In this document: piece by piece, positions 1-11,200 of the stretch | Numbering within the stretch: position 1 is the stretch's first letter | Layout of the letters: each line of letters starts with the position of its first letter | Source of the DNA: Silene latifolia | Taxonomy: Eukaryota; Streptophyta; Magnoliopsida; Caryophyllales; Caryophyllaceae | Length of the DNA stretch: 64,000 nt | Assembly (NCBI RefSeq): GCF_048544455.1 | Contig: NC_133538.1 | Location: 38,968,969-39,032,968, forward strand | Reading direction: 5' to 3' | Notes under the pieces: generated by a model | Told to the model about the DNA's origin: nothing | Databases searched by the model: none | What the model saw: the letters and a program-made list of their open reading frames with translations, nothing else | Made by a program: the position numbers and the translations under genes

Positions 1-759
1 GCTTATAGCCTTTTTAGGTGTAAATTGCGGGAAGAGGGGTAGTGAGGGAAGTTCTCTTCAGCTATTAACATTTCAAAGAGTTTACTGGCATGTGGTTTGG
101 TGCTTAGGTTTCGGCATTTAGCTTAATAGAGGCTAAGTGACAAGCAAGTATAGGTAACGGGCTAACGGCTCACCTTTTTTCCATGCTTGATGTGTAACTG
201 TGTATGCATGCAGAATGCTATATCCTTTTTTCGCCACTTATCTAAGGTTAGAACTTAGAATATGCTTTCTATTATGGATTCTCTGAATAATAGAATCACA
301 ACAGGATGGTTATTTGTGAATATCAAGAGAGATTATTGTAGATACAGTTATTGTGATATCACTTGTTTGAGTTGATGGGAATACTGATGTCCAAGGATTT
401 TGATGAAAGGAGGGAGCTACACTGTTTAAAAGATTAGGTGATTCTTGGTTATTACTGAAGGATCTTATTTTTACCGTAAAACCAGCTAACTTTTAGCGAA
501 TCAGGGTCAATCAACTATATGCCGGATATGTTACATATCTAATTTTTCTTTGATGTCAACTGTCAAGGGGATCTGACCCCTGTCTGGCCCTTCGAAAATC
601 TGCCATTGCCATATGGAATTTGACTTCTGTAAGCGTGAATATTCAGTTCAGAGCGGAATGTTGTTGAATTATGGATAGATTTGATTAGGTTGAGTCAACT
701 TCGGTAAGCGTAGATATTCAGTTCAACTAGTATGTTACCAAGGATCTGGATAAATTTCC
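1..759. other. Non-coding stretch, probable intron or upstream flank
   Basis: No convincing exon was found here, although the gene at 1929-4229 lacks its 5' exons, so this is probably intron or upstream sequence. There are two imperfect 30-bp direct copies at 621-650 and 697-726, sharing the core TAAGCGT and ATATTCAGTTCA with about five mismatches. The last 9 bases (751-759, TAAATTTCC) are the left target duplication of the MITE that follows. Confidence 0.4.
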
Positions 760-1471
760 GTAATTGCTTTTTCACATATGCATCTTACTCTTTCACATAC
801 TTTTTTCCATAAAATTTCCAAACAATACCCCTCACCTCAAATTGTAACTATAAATTCTCCCTTCTTTTTTATTTTCACTAAAAACCTAATTTAATTCCTT
901 CAAATTTTGCCAATTAAGATTTCTAATTCTCTTTTACAATCAGTACTTCTCTTCGTTTTATCAATAAATCATAAGATTCTTAATTGGACCAAGTTAATTG
1001 AATCGTATTTTTTATATAATTAGGGTTAAATCTTCTTTTAATTGGTCTTTTTTTGAGGAAGTGATTTGTGGTGACATTCCCAAAGTGATAAACAGAGTAC
1101 ATCAAATTGATTTGTTCTGAAAGTTACCCATCACATGCATATGGGAACAATGGGCTATTTAATTTGGATTTTTTGATCAATCATAGTAGTAAAAAAATTA
1201 ACCAATGCCCTTTGATTCTTCTCAAATGATCCATCATACGGCATTCAATTAGGGGTGGGGGAGAGGGGTGCGAGAGTCGCAAGTGGGGATGGGTGGCATC
1301 AAGGATGGCAGGGGTGGTGGTAGAGGTGTGGGTCCATGGTGAGTAGTGGTAGGAGGAGGTGGTGGTTGGGGGGGGGGGGTGGGGTGTAAAATAGGAGTGC
1401 AAAATGGAAGGGGTATAATTGGAAATGTTGTATGTGATTGAGTAAGGTGCTTATATGAAAGAGCAAGGGCC
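760..1471. mobile_element. Mutator-like MITE, copy 1
   Basis: A non-autonomous DNA transposon with no transposase. The left inverted repeat (about 764-800) and the right one (1430-1466) match at about 31 of 37 positions and carry the motif TTTCACATAC twice. It is flanked by a 9-bp near-duplication, TAAATTTCC at 751-759 and TAATTTTCC at 1472-1480 (8 of 9), the size expected for Mutator-type elements. The interior is rich in CACC/GGTG runs, including a G homopolymer at about 1369-1378. The same repeat ends occur in the element at 5030-5722. The open frames on its minus strand are low-complexity and not genes. Confidence 0.7.
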
Positions 1472-1480
1472 TAATTTTCC

Positions 1481-1928
1481 TGCTCACTTGTTCATTGGCA
1501 GCTGGCTTGATTAAAGCCGTGTGTTAAAAAAAATATGTTTTGTTGCTCCAATCACTAAGGATGTGCTTGATTAACTACTGCAGCACCTTTTATAAACCTC
1601 CTACCAAAAGACGATTTTAGCGAAAAAAGATATTTTCCGGCTGATGTCAATCATGAAAGATCTTTTTTTTTGTTTGCCTATAACAGACTTTTGGTAGGAG
1701 GTTCGCAGTAAATATTCAATGGTACAATTTTAATTTTTTTTTTTTAACAAGGATAAGTATTAGAAATGGGATATGGAAAAGGCAGGAGTTTTGGATGAGT
1801 ATAGAAAGGTAGGAGTTATGATTTGATCCTTTATTTGCATAGTTATGATGACCGATGCTAATATACAATGTACTCTCTTCATTCATGAGACCATAACACT
1901 ATTCCTGTGTGGATTGGGCTTCTTGCAG
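1481..1928. other. Intron-like AT-rich sequence before first visible exon
   Basis: AT-rich sequence with T-runs, ending in a pyrimidine-rich acceptor (CTTCTTGCAG) at 1919-1928. A short near-inverted pair flanks the copy of 'CTACCAAAAG' near 1600-1612 and 'CTTTTGGTAGGAGG' near 1689-1702, which could be the ends of a small degenerate MITE. Nothing coding was seen. Confidence 0.35.
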
Positions 1929-4229
1929 TCATTCATGGACGTGCAATTTCCAAATGGGCAGCTCACTTATGTGGCAGGGGAAGGCTTAAATACTAGTGCC
2001 TTCCTTCCTATATCTGGTGGCCTTCTTCAAGTTCAGGGTCAGTATCCCGGGGAGATGAGGTTCAGCTTTTCTTGTAAGGTAGGATTGCAAACTCTGTTGC
2101 AGGGCTGTGGGGCTTAACGATAATATTTGGTGCTTGTAAGATGATTCTTTTTTGAGAGATTGTGCTTCATTTTCATATGTTTTCAGAATAAATGGGGTAC
2201 GCGAGTTACTCCTTTGGTACAATGGCCTGATAAATCACTTGCACTTGGTTTTACGCAAGATTTGGCTTGGAAACGCTCAGGTCTTTTGGTGAGACCAACT
2301 ATCCAGTTTAAGTATGAATATTCTATCCTCTAAGCCTCATCACCACTTCTCATTTCCGTACGGGTTCCTTGTTTGTTGTAAGAATGGAGGTATAAGGCTG
2401 GAACACTAATAAAGGGTGGGGGAGGTATTTGAACTTGGTTTATGGGTTGCTCTTTATTGTGGCTGAATATGCTTGCAACTTTATGTGCTACTAGTCTACT
2501 ACTCTCCATCGCACTTGCATAGTTATATTGCCTCTGACTTTGATGGTCAACTTTCACCATGAATCTCTCCAAACATACATATATATAGTGGTACAATATC
2601 AAATTTGTCATGTTTGATTTATCAAAACAACTGCTCCGTATTAACAAGTTATCTTTCGTAGAAGGTGTATCTGCATATACTTATAGAAAATAGCGGTCAG
2701 AGTTGACCATTAAAGTCGAAGGCAGCCAATATAAATATGATAGAGGGAGCACCCTTTAGTTATTTTGCCTGTCTCCTCAACATAAGAAATAAAAAGCTAA
2801 AATGCTTACGATGAATTTGGAAAAAAAATTCATTGTAGAATATCACTGAACACTGATTAATGAGTGGATTCTATCCTAACGGTTTCATTCATCCTGTTTG
2901 ATTATTCCTGATTATTGTTTATGATTAATCTTTTGTGGGTGGTTGCTGATGTGGAGTGGGACTAGAAAATTGGAAAGGAGAAATAGAAGGCAACCGAGGA
3001 AGAAGCAGAATTATTAGGGGGTGATTCGGGCGAAGTAGGGGGAGAATTGAAGCAGAAAACCGGAAAAAAAAAAACATAGAGTAGAGGTAGAGAACCTATT
3101 TCTCTGATAAGAGGCAGCAGGACAGCAGTTAGGGCTTTTGTTTTTATCTATTGGTGATACTCCCTCTGTCCCGGTCATTTGTTGTCATTTTCCATTTGGG
3201 GTGTCTCAGTCAATTGTTGTCCTTTCTATTTTAGGACTGTATTTGATGAACAATTTGATCATTCACACTCAATTTGGTCCACATGTCATTTAGTAATTGG
3301 CATCTCCTCTTTCCTTGGTCTTTGTGCCAAAACCAAAGTACAACAAATGACCGGGACGGAGGGAGTATAAGATTGGGATTTAGGCTTCAAGCATAAGTAT
3401 ATAAAATTTTCAAGTTACACTATTTGTATTTCACGTGGACTAATAAGAGTTTGGGATGAACAGTAGTGTACTTCTTTGGTTTGTAGGTTGTAGGCGTTTT
3501 CCTTTGTAGTCGTCCCTTCTGACTCCTTTTCACTTAAGGTGGAAGCCATAATGATGTATGGAGTGCTGGAGTAGTAGTTTTGAAGATTAACACGTCTTTT
3601 GAACATAGAGATCGTACTTTTTTGCTCGTTTGCATACATCTTATTATTTAATTTGTGTTTTAGTCTATGCCCCACTATTGGCGGAAGTGATCCAGGAGTA
3701 AGAGCAGAACTTATTCACTCTGTGAAGGAGCAGTTGAGTCTGATCTATGGATGTTCATGCTCCACATATCCTTCAGCATATGCATCTGTATCAGTAAGTT
3801 TCTCAATGTTTTTTTTTTCCTGCCTTTTTTTCTACCCTCCCTTTATGTAACATCCCTTTAGATGATGGTCAGAAATTGATAGCTAATAGCGATAACACAA
3901 AAAATTCTCATTCTTAATACGGAGTATGAGATAGTTATTCCCTTGATTTGAGTTTTTAGTTTGTTCATGTATGTGGGAGGAGATTTTTATTGCACTGGGT
4001 TGGTCTCGCGTTATATTAATGCAAGACCATCTCAATCCTATTTGTATCGATAAAACTGTAACTAAGTTCATTTGTTTGTGCGCTTTGCCCAAAACACTTT
4101 CAGCTTGGCAGGTCTAAATGGAATGGGAACGTTGGGAATACCGGTGTAGTACTGAGAGTGGAGACTCCCCTCAACAACGTAGGAAGACCGGCCTTCTCTG
4201 TGCAATTGAACAGCGGTATCGAGTTTTAG
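1929..4229 (+). CDS. Conserved plant protein, 3' four exons (possible outer-envelope beta-barrel)
   Basis: Four exons with GT/AG borders join into one frame: 1929-2078, 2187-2311, 3664-3793 and 4104-4229, with the stop TAG at 4227-4229. The exon phases agree (the second ends in phase 2 and the third supplies one base), which strongly supports a real gene. The visible protein begins SFMDVQFPNGQ, continues with NKWGTRVTPLVQWPDK, then LCPTIGGSDPG, and ends NSGIEF. I do not recognise the family by name. Alternating hydrophobic/polar strands and a terminal Phe are compatible with an organelle outer-membrane beta-barrel, but this is inference. The 5' exons are not visible and may lie outside the window or in 1-1900. 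Intron 3 of this part (2312-3663) hosts a Stowaway MITE. The ATG at 1935 is internal to the exon and is not claimed as the start. No frameshifts or stops were seen, so the gene may be functional. Confidence 0.75.
2312..3159 (+). other. First half of a 1.35-kb intron
   Basis: The donor GTATGA at 2312-2317 opens an intron that runs to the acceptor at 3661-3663 (GTTTTAG). The sequence is AT-rich with no ORF that fits the protein. Only the Stowaway element at 3160-3365 was recognised inside the intron. Confidence 0.5.
3160..3365. mobile_element. Stowaway-type MITE (Tc1/mariner class)
   Basis: This 206-bp element has near-perfect 26-bp terminal inverted repeats starting CTCCCTCTGTCCCGG on the left and matching CTCCCTCCGTCCCGG in reverse on the right, with one mismatch. 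It is flanked by TA on both sides (3158-3159 and 3366-3367), the duplication typical of Stowaway elements. It has no coding capacity and sits in the last long intron of the gene at 1929-4229. The short open frame over it is not a gene. Confidence 0.92.
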
Positions 4230-5029
4230 CCTCAAGGCCCTCAATGTACCGGGCATTATGTATATAATCTCACATGTAAACATACCTCACCATTCCACCT
4301 GTAAATATCTAGCATTCTAGCCTCTTATCATCCTGCTTGTCTGGGTTCTGAAATTTTGGGATAACCCTGTCATCTTTACGTATTAAAATGATAAATTTCA
4401 GTGTTGAGGAATTTACTCGATGCTTGCTTAATCGAAGTTGCAAGCAATCTTTTCGACTTGTGATCATAATGGTTTCATGACTGTATTTAGTAAAATATAT
4501 TTTTCTGATCTAAAGGGTTTACATGGGAAGTTCGATCTCAGATGAAATTTTGATTATTTGTAAACTAATCCTACCATACCTTGATTACTGTGTGTTCTTT
4601 TTAATGCAAAACTAGTATAGGCCCCGTGCAATGCATGCACGGTGTTTATAGAATTTAACCTTTTAGTATACTATATTTATAGAGTGTAACTTGACAATTC
4701 GTTATTTTTTAACGTTTTTCATCATTGTATTTTGATTTGAAAGAAAAAAAAAACAATTTAAATAATACTCACAACATGAAATGTGTGTTTTAATGAAAAA
4801 AAGGTTTTACACAGATTTAATGATATTGTTTTATAAGTTCTTTTAATACCATATCTTTTAGCTACAACTTATCTTACCTAGAATGAAATTTTTATCATCA
4901 AAAAACCTAGAAGCAAAGTTTAAAGAGGGAACTATATTGAAATAGGAAAGAAAATAAGGGATTATATCAAAATAGGGAAAATATTTTAGGCTGGAAAACT
5001 TTGAATTTTTCCTATTCATTTAATATATG
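4230..5029. other. 3' flank of the gene and intergenic spacer
   Basis: It begins with the presumed 3' UTR of the upstream gene; no clear polyadenylation signal stands out. The segment around 4615-4645 (TAGGCCCCGTGCAATGCATG and the following ACGGTG) resembles a dispersed plant repeat end, but no partner end was identified. The rest is AT-rich. The final bases 5021-5029 (TAATATATG) are the target duplication of the next MITE. Confidence 0.4.
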
Positions 5030-5722
5030 GGATGTACTTTTTCACATACGGATTTTACTCTTTCACATACGCTTTTTACGATTGTATCCTTGTCATTTTT
5101 TATCCACATATTGTACTTGCACCAAGCCAACCCTCCCTCGCTCAAAACCACGCACATACATACCCTACCTTCCCCACCCACGGCTACCCCCATACTCCGG
5201 CGAGTCCATCCCTGCTCTGAAGTACGCTGTCCCGCCTTAATTGCTCCAGCTTAGTTTTGTTACAGGTCAAAGAAATGCGAAACTCAAGTGTAATATGCAA
5301 ACTTCAATTGCTTTTTTGATGTGCCATCTAAGTAGAGGACATGATCTTTATACTTTAAATTGAAGAAAAGTAATGATTTGGAAGCCTGCGTATTTGGCTA
5401 TTCCAATTTTGTTAACCCTAATCTTTAATAATTTAACTTTCAGCAACTTGAAGAATTATCCCTAATTTTATTAATTAACACAAATAAAATTTGATTAATC
5501 AAATAAAACTCAACAAATAATAGTAATAATTGATAAACAAGCCTTCATTAATTTGAGAATTAGGATCCATTGTCCAATACCTTAGATCAGTTAAAGTAGT
5601 TTTTAGGAAAAATGTTATAAGAGTTAATTTTCTGATGTTTTAGATAAAAAGGGTATTATATGGAAACATAATGAAAAAATGTATGTGAAAAAGTAAAATT
5701 CGTATGTGAAAAAGTAATTCCG
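5030..5722. mobile_element. Mutator-like MITE, copy 2
   Basis: Inverted ends at about 5034-5070 and 5681-5718 match at about 34 of 36 positions and contain two spaced copies of CTTTTTCACATACG and its variant. The flanks TAATATATG (5021-5029) and TAATATATA (5723-5731) are a 9-bp duplication with one mismatch. The ends are clearly related to those of the element at 760-1471. The interior of both has a C-rich strand next to the right (copy 1, reversed) or left (copy 2) end. No transposase frame is present. Confidence 0.8.
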
Positions 5723-5731
5723 TAATATATA

Positions 5732-6238
5732 GGAGATATGAAGCAAAGGACAAGGTACTTGAAAGAAGCTTCATTTGAAGTCTTTACAACATTTGATCCT
5801 TAGAACTCTGACCAAAACAACAAAATCGAAGCGACAAGCAATATAAACTTACAAGATGTCAATCTATGTTCATGCGTGAACATTATTAACTTTAACAAAC
5901 AAAATATTTTTATCAAAGTCATTTGAAGTTTTAATAAAAGGGTTGATATTATAAACTGCGTGGTCAGAAAAAAATAGATTCATTAAATACACATTTCATG
6001 AATATTCAAAATTTTCAATTAATTTAGCACTTTCAATTGAAAATCTATATGTAATACACTAAAAATTAAACTATAAATATATTGTGCATAGGGTCTATAA
6101 TCTATACTAGTCTAAAATTATGGGTTTTAGAGCAATTTATACCAATGAATTCACTTTTTTTCATTAGTTCAGTAAATTAATGAAAAGATCTCTAGATGAT
6201 CCGGCCATTCTTTTAATCTCATGTCGCAATACCTTCAT
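5732..6238. other. AT-rich downstream flank of the receptor kinase pseudogene
   Basis: No ORF, RNA gene or repeat was recognised. This is 3' of the minus-strand kinase pseudogene, so it should contain the old 3' UTR and terminator region, but no signal can be assigned. Confidence 0.4.
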
Positions 6239-7920
6239 CTAGATGGTATCTGGAAGCAATTTATTTGAGCTTGTATGTGAATAATCTCGTGTCTCATCTT
6301 TGCTTTGGCCGGAACCCGAAGAATCAGCCCATGGAGCATTCACCACAGTGCTCCCTTGGGCTTGGCTAGATTGTGTGCTCATAGAATAATAAGAGTTACC
6401 ATCTTGCGACATTCTCTCAAACGCTCTGAACCTTTGTTCCTCATTCGTCCCACTTCGCTTGACAGTTGGGGCTTGCACCGGGATTTTACCATCGATCATA
6501 CTCACGACTGAAGACATTGGAGGCCTAAGAGACGGAGATGGGTTGGTACATAGTAATGCTAGGTTTAGAAATCTTAGCGCCTCTTCTTCCGAGTAACTTC
6601 GGCCTAGAGCTGGGTCCACAAGCCCTAGAAGGTTACCTTGTTCTTGTAAGACAAAGGCCTTCACAATAGCATATAGAAAACAAGGTTAGGAAATGATGTT
6701 AAAGAAATCGATATGGTTAATATGACCAACGCAGAAAAAGCCACAGTAATATGCTGTGACAGTGAAAACACCAGATCATCAATTTGTCATAGTACCACCA
6801 AATAATAACAAGTACGCAAAGATACCAATGTGCTATAAACAAAAGGTAAAAAGGAAAAAGAAGGTAGACAAACTCTTCCTTTGGCTTATAGCTAGTATTG
6901 CTCGTTCCACTCACAATCTGAAGGACGACAACTCCATAGCTGTAAACATTTGCCTTGTCGGTCAGGTATCCTCTCATAGCATACTCGGGAGCCATGTATC
7001 CTCTGAAGAAGAGACCCATTTCAAATCATAAGAAAATAGGGCAAACTACTGTGTCAGTAAATATAATATGCTTTAGATACCCAGTACAAAAACGTACAAG
7101 AACCAGAAGATTATCACAATGTCTCACATGCTATGTACTACGGCAGGATAAGGCGGGCTTATGATTTAGAGTCTTACGACAACGAAACACATGGCCCATC
7201 ATGAAATTGACTTGAGAACTGCATTGAACAACTGCTAATTGATCATGTAAGGAGGGCAACTAGTTTTGATGGGTCATTTTCTTTATTACATAATATTCCA
7301 AAGCTAGAGTATCGAGTATTTTGCTTCAACAAATGAAAGTAGTCGCATTCTACGGACATGTACAAGCCACAAGGGCTAGAAAAAAGCAAGGATGAACTCA
7401 CATTGTTCCGGCAATTCTAGTACTTGTATGTGTGTTTTCTTCTTCGTCAAGCTTAGCCAGACCAAAGTCTGATATTTTAGCATTCAGGTCCTCATCAAGT
7501 AATACATTAGTTGCCTTAATGTCCCTGTGAATGATCTTCAGCCTCGATTCTTCATGAAGATAAGCTAACCCCCTTGCTATCCCTAAGCATATTTTCTTCC
7601 TTGTTCGCCAGACAAGGTCCAACTTCTGTTCATTTTTGCCTGCACATGTCAAATTTACAATTGTTTGATTTACCGTCCATTGAGGATTAAATTTCAACTT
7701 TCTATAAGGTGTAAAGAGACACTTGCCAAAAAGTGCACGAGCAAGCGAGTTGTTTTCCATGTATTCATATACAAGCAGCAACTCTTTCCCTTCAATGCAA
7801 CATCCATGTAGCTTTACAAGATTTGGGTGTTGCAAGGCAGAAATCATTCCTATCTAATTGACAAATTCACGGTTCCCTTGCTTTGATTTTGAAGACAGCT
7901 GTTTGACAGCGATTACCTTG

Positions 7921-8143
7921 TATTAGGGCCGAATTAGGCCACATAATATACGTATCATATTGCCTTGCTTTATGTGATATGATACGGATATTATCTCGAT
8001 ACTGTTTTGATATTGTTTCGATATTTTAGGGGTTTGTTTCCCTTTTATTAGGATTCAATATTCTCTTGTAATCCTATATAAGGAGTTCCATATTATTGAA
8101 TACACAACACATTGAACGTCAACAATACTCGTTCCCTTTAACA
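7921..8143 (+). repeat. 5' LTR of the young copia element
   Basis: It starts TATTAGGGCC, where copia LTRs normally start TG, and ends CCCTTTAACA. The first two bases are the same in the other LTR, so the change was present in the master copy. A TATA-like stretch (CTATATAAGGAG) near 8074-8085 is the probable promoter of the element. Confidence 0.93.
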
Positions 8144-8155
8144 TGGTATCAGGTT
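8144..8155 (+). promoter_or_regulatory. Primer binding site, initiator tRNA-Met type
   Basis: TGGTATCAGG directly follows the LTR end, as expected for priming by the 3' end of initiator tRNA-Met in Ty1/copia elements. Confidence 0.85.
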
Positions 8156-8250
8156 CTTGGTTTCGTTCCAAAACCTAATTCCGCTTCCGCTCCTTTTTCA
8201 TCGATCTCCTCCTTTCTTCTCAAACCCTTTTGTTTTTCTTTCCTTTTCCA

Positions 8251-11200
8251 ATGTCGAAACCAGAAGGAACTCCTTCCACAACTACCATCGATGCTCTGTC
8301 TCCCTTTTATCTCGGGAGTCACGACATCCCCAGTCTCACGCTTACCGACATTAAACTCGGTCCAAATAACTATGAGGAATGGAGTCGCTCAATGAAGATG
8401 TCGCTCAAATCTCGACGAAAATTTGGTTTTTGCGACGGCTCCATTTCCAAACCTACTGATTCCGTTCTTCTCGAGCAATGGGAGGTAATTCATTGTACTA
8501 TTATACAATGGATAATGCGCACCATCGATCCGTCTATTAAGCACAGCATTTCGTATTTTGAGGACGCACGATTGTTGTGGGACGATTTGGCTGAGAGCTT
8601 TGCAACGGTTGATGGATCCAAAATTCATGCCCTTAAAGAGGATCTCCACCACTGCAAACAAGAAAAAGGTATGACTGTGACCTCTTATTTTGGCGCTTTG
8701 AAAGTAATTTGGGACGCGCTTGCCAATCATGAGCCCATTTTTGCTTGCACTTGCGGTCACTGTACCTGCGGCATTACTAAGAATGCCCTTGCTCGACAAG
8801 ACTCGGAGCGTTTGCATAAATTTCTTATGGGCCTTGATCGTTCCATTTATGGTAATCTACGGTCTCAGCTTCTTTCTCTTGATACGCTTCCGACTCTCAA
8901 TCGCGCTTTCCAATTAACAATTCAAGAAGAGCGATTGAAAGTGGGTAGTCCTACTGTTCCTGTTGAACCTATGGATGTTGCTGCTTTTGCTGTACGACCA
9001 GCAGCTTCTGGCCCCTCTAATAATACGCCCGATTGGCGTGCTCTTCGAGCAATTGAGAAACAGGAACGTCGGAAATTAAAATGCTCTCACTGCAACGGGT
9101 CTGGACATGAGGCCTCCTCTTGTTTTATTCGGACACAAAAGTTCCCCGATTGGTGGGGGGATCGTCCTCGCACTATTGAAGAAGTGGCTGCTCGGGCTCG
9201 CTCTAACACTGGTGCGGCTGCCTCGACATCTGCTCGGGTGAATGCTGCTGCCGGTCCTTTTTCCTCCTCTGCTGACCGTTTATCTGGTATGTGTTCTGAC
9301 TGGATTATCGATACAGGGGCCTCACGTCATGTTACGGGTAATATTTCATGGCTCACTAATTCCCGTCCTATTCCAGCATGCCCAATCACTAAATGGACAT
9401 ACTGTCTCGGCCAATGTGGCTGGGACGGTCTGGTTTTCGGCTTCTCTATTTCTCACTGATGTCTTATTCGTCCCAAACCTTACTTGCAATTTATTATCTG
9501 TTTCGCAGCTAGTCGCCGCTACTAATTGTGTCTTCAGCTTTACTAATCATTCCTGTCATATTCAGGACCCTTCGCTGAGGACGAGGATTGAAGCCGGTGA
9601 GCTACGAGACGGTCTTTATTTTCTTCGTGTGATGGGACAGCCGGCTGCTATTCATGCGGTGAGCGCAGCAGCTTCTTTTGATTTATGGCATAAGCGGTTA
9701 GGACATCCTTCGAATAAAGTGGTTCATTTGCTTCCACAAGTTAGCAAGTTTAGTACTGTTATTGATTCTCCTTGTGATATTTGCCATCAGGCCAAACAAC
9801 ATCGTCACAGTTTTCAATTAAGTCATAATAAGTCCGCGGATATTTTCTCTTTAATTCATTGCGATTTGTGGGGTCCTTATCGAACTCCTTCTTCTTGCGG
9901 GGCTAGATATTTTTTGACTATTGTTGACGATTATTCACGGGCTGTGTGGGTTTATCTCCTTTTCGATAAAACTGAGGTCACGACTACTTTTATGAATTTT
10001 TTGGCTATGGTCGACACTCAGTTTTCTAAACAAGTTAAAATGGTTCGGTCCGATAATGGCAATGAATTTAATGCCATGGCCGAATATTTTGTGAAGCATG
10101 GAATAATTTTCCAAACCTCTTGTGTGGGTACACCACAATAAAACGGACGTGTTGAGCGTAAACATCGTCATTTATTAAATGTGGCTCGTGCTTTGCTATT
10201 TCAAGCTCATCTGCCTGTTTCCTTTTGGGGCGAAAGTGTCCTCACTGCTGCATATTTAATTAACCGCACACCCTCAATCCTTCTTCAAAATAAGACACCT
10301 TATGAGCTTTTATTTAACACAATACCGTTTTATCAAAATATTCGGGTGTTTGGGTGCCTATGTTTTGTGCATAATCAAAATACCAAAGGAGATAAATTTG
10401 CCAAACGGAGTCGTAAATGTATTTTCGTTGGCTATCCATATAACAAGAAAGGGTGGAAAGTTTTCGATCCTGAGACTGGTAAAATTTTTGTCTCTCGAGA
10501 TGTATTTTTTTATGAGAATTCTTTCCCTTTCGATGAACCCCTTTCTAGCTCGGATTCCCCATCCACTCCCACCGATACTCCATTTGCAGACGAACCCACG
10601 GATCTTTCCTCTGCTGAATTGTCCACGGGTGCTGATGATGACACGGGTACAGCTGCCCACACGGTCGAAACTTTAGGAACTGATGCAACTACTCCCGACA
10701 ATTTAGGGACTGGTAATACAATGGGCACTGCGGATACCTCGGGTACTGATGATACCTCGGGTGGGGGTCCTTCTACGGATGCTCTTCCTGACACGGGTAA
10801 TGCCGACGAGGTAGGGGCGGTCAATAATGAAGTACTTGGCCGCGGATATCGTGTTAAAATTCCTAGCAGCCGTCTCCGTGATTTCCTTGTTGGTACCGCT
10901 GCTGATCCCATCACACCACCGTCATCGCCCGATAGCTCATCGACATCCCCTTCCTCTTCCTCAGGTACGACATACTCCCTGGTTAACTATATTAATTGCA
11001 ATAAATTTTCTTCTTCCCATCGTCAATTTCTTGCAGCGATTACGGCTGGAGTTGAGCCACCTTCCTTTCGTCTTGCGATTACGGACCCAAAATGGTGTGC
11101 CGCTATGCGAGACGAGATAAATGCCCTTGAAAATAATCACACATGGGACCTCACAGATTTGCCAAGTGACAAAAAAGCACTCGGGTGTCGATGGGTGTAT

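Noticed and set aside
5001-5254. Overlapping frames rich in Phe, His and Pro
   Set aside because: They lie within the inverted end and C-rich interior of a MITE, with no constraint visible.
6305-6511. Plus-strand frame opposite the kinase tail
   Set aside because: It is an antisense shadow of the kinase pseudogene exon.
8143-8160. Possible tRNA gene at the TGGTATCA sites
   Set aside because: These are primer binding sites next to LTRs; there is no cloverleaf around them.
10510-10914. Minus-strand frame of 134 residues in the copia linker
   Set aside because: It is a shadow of the Thr/Asp-rich integrase-to-RT linker.
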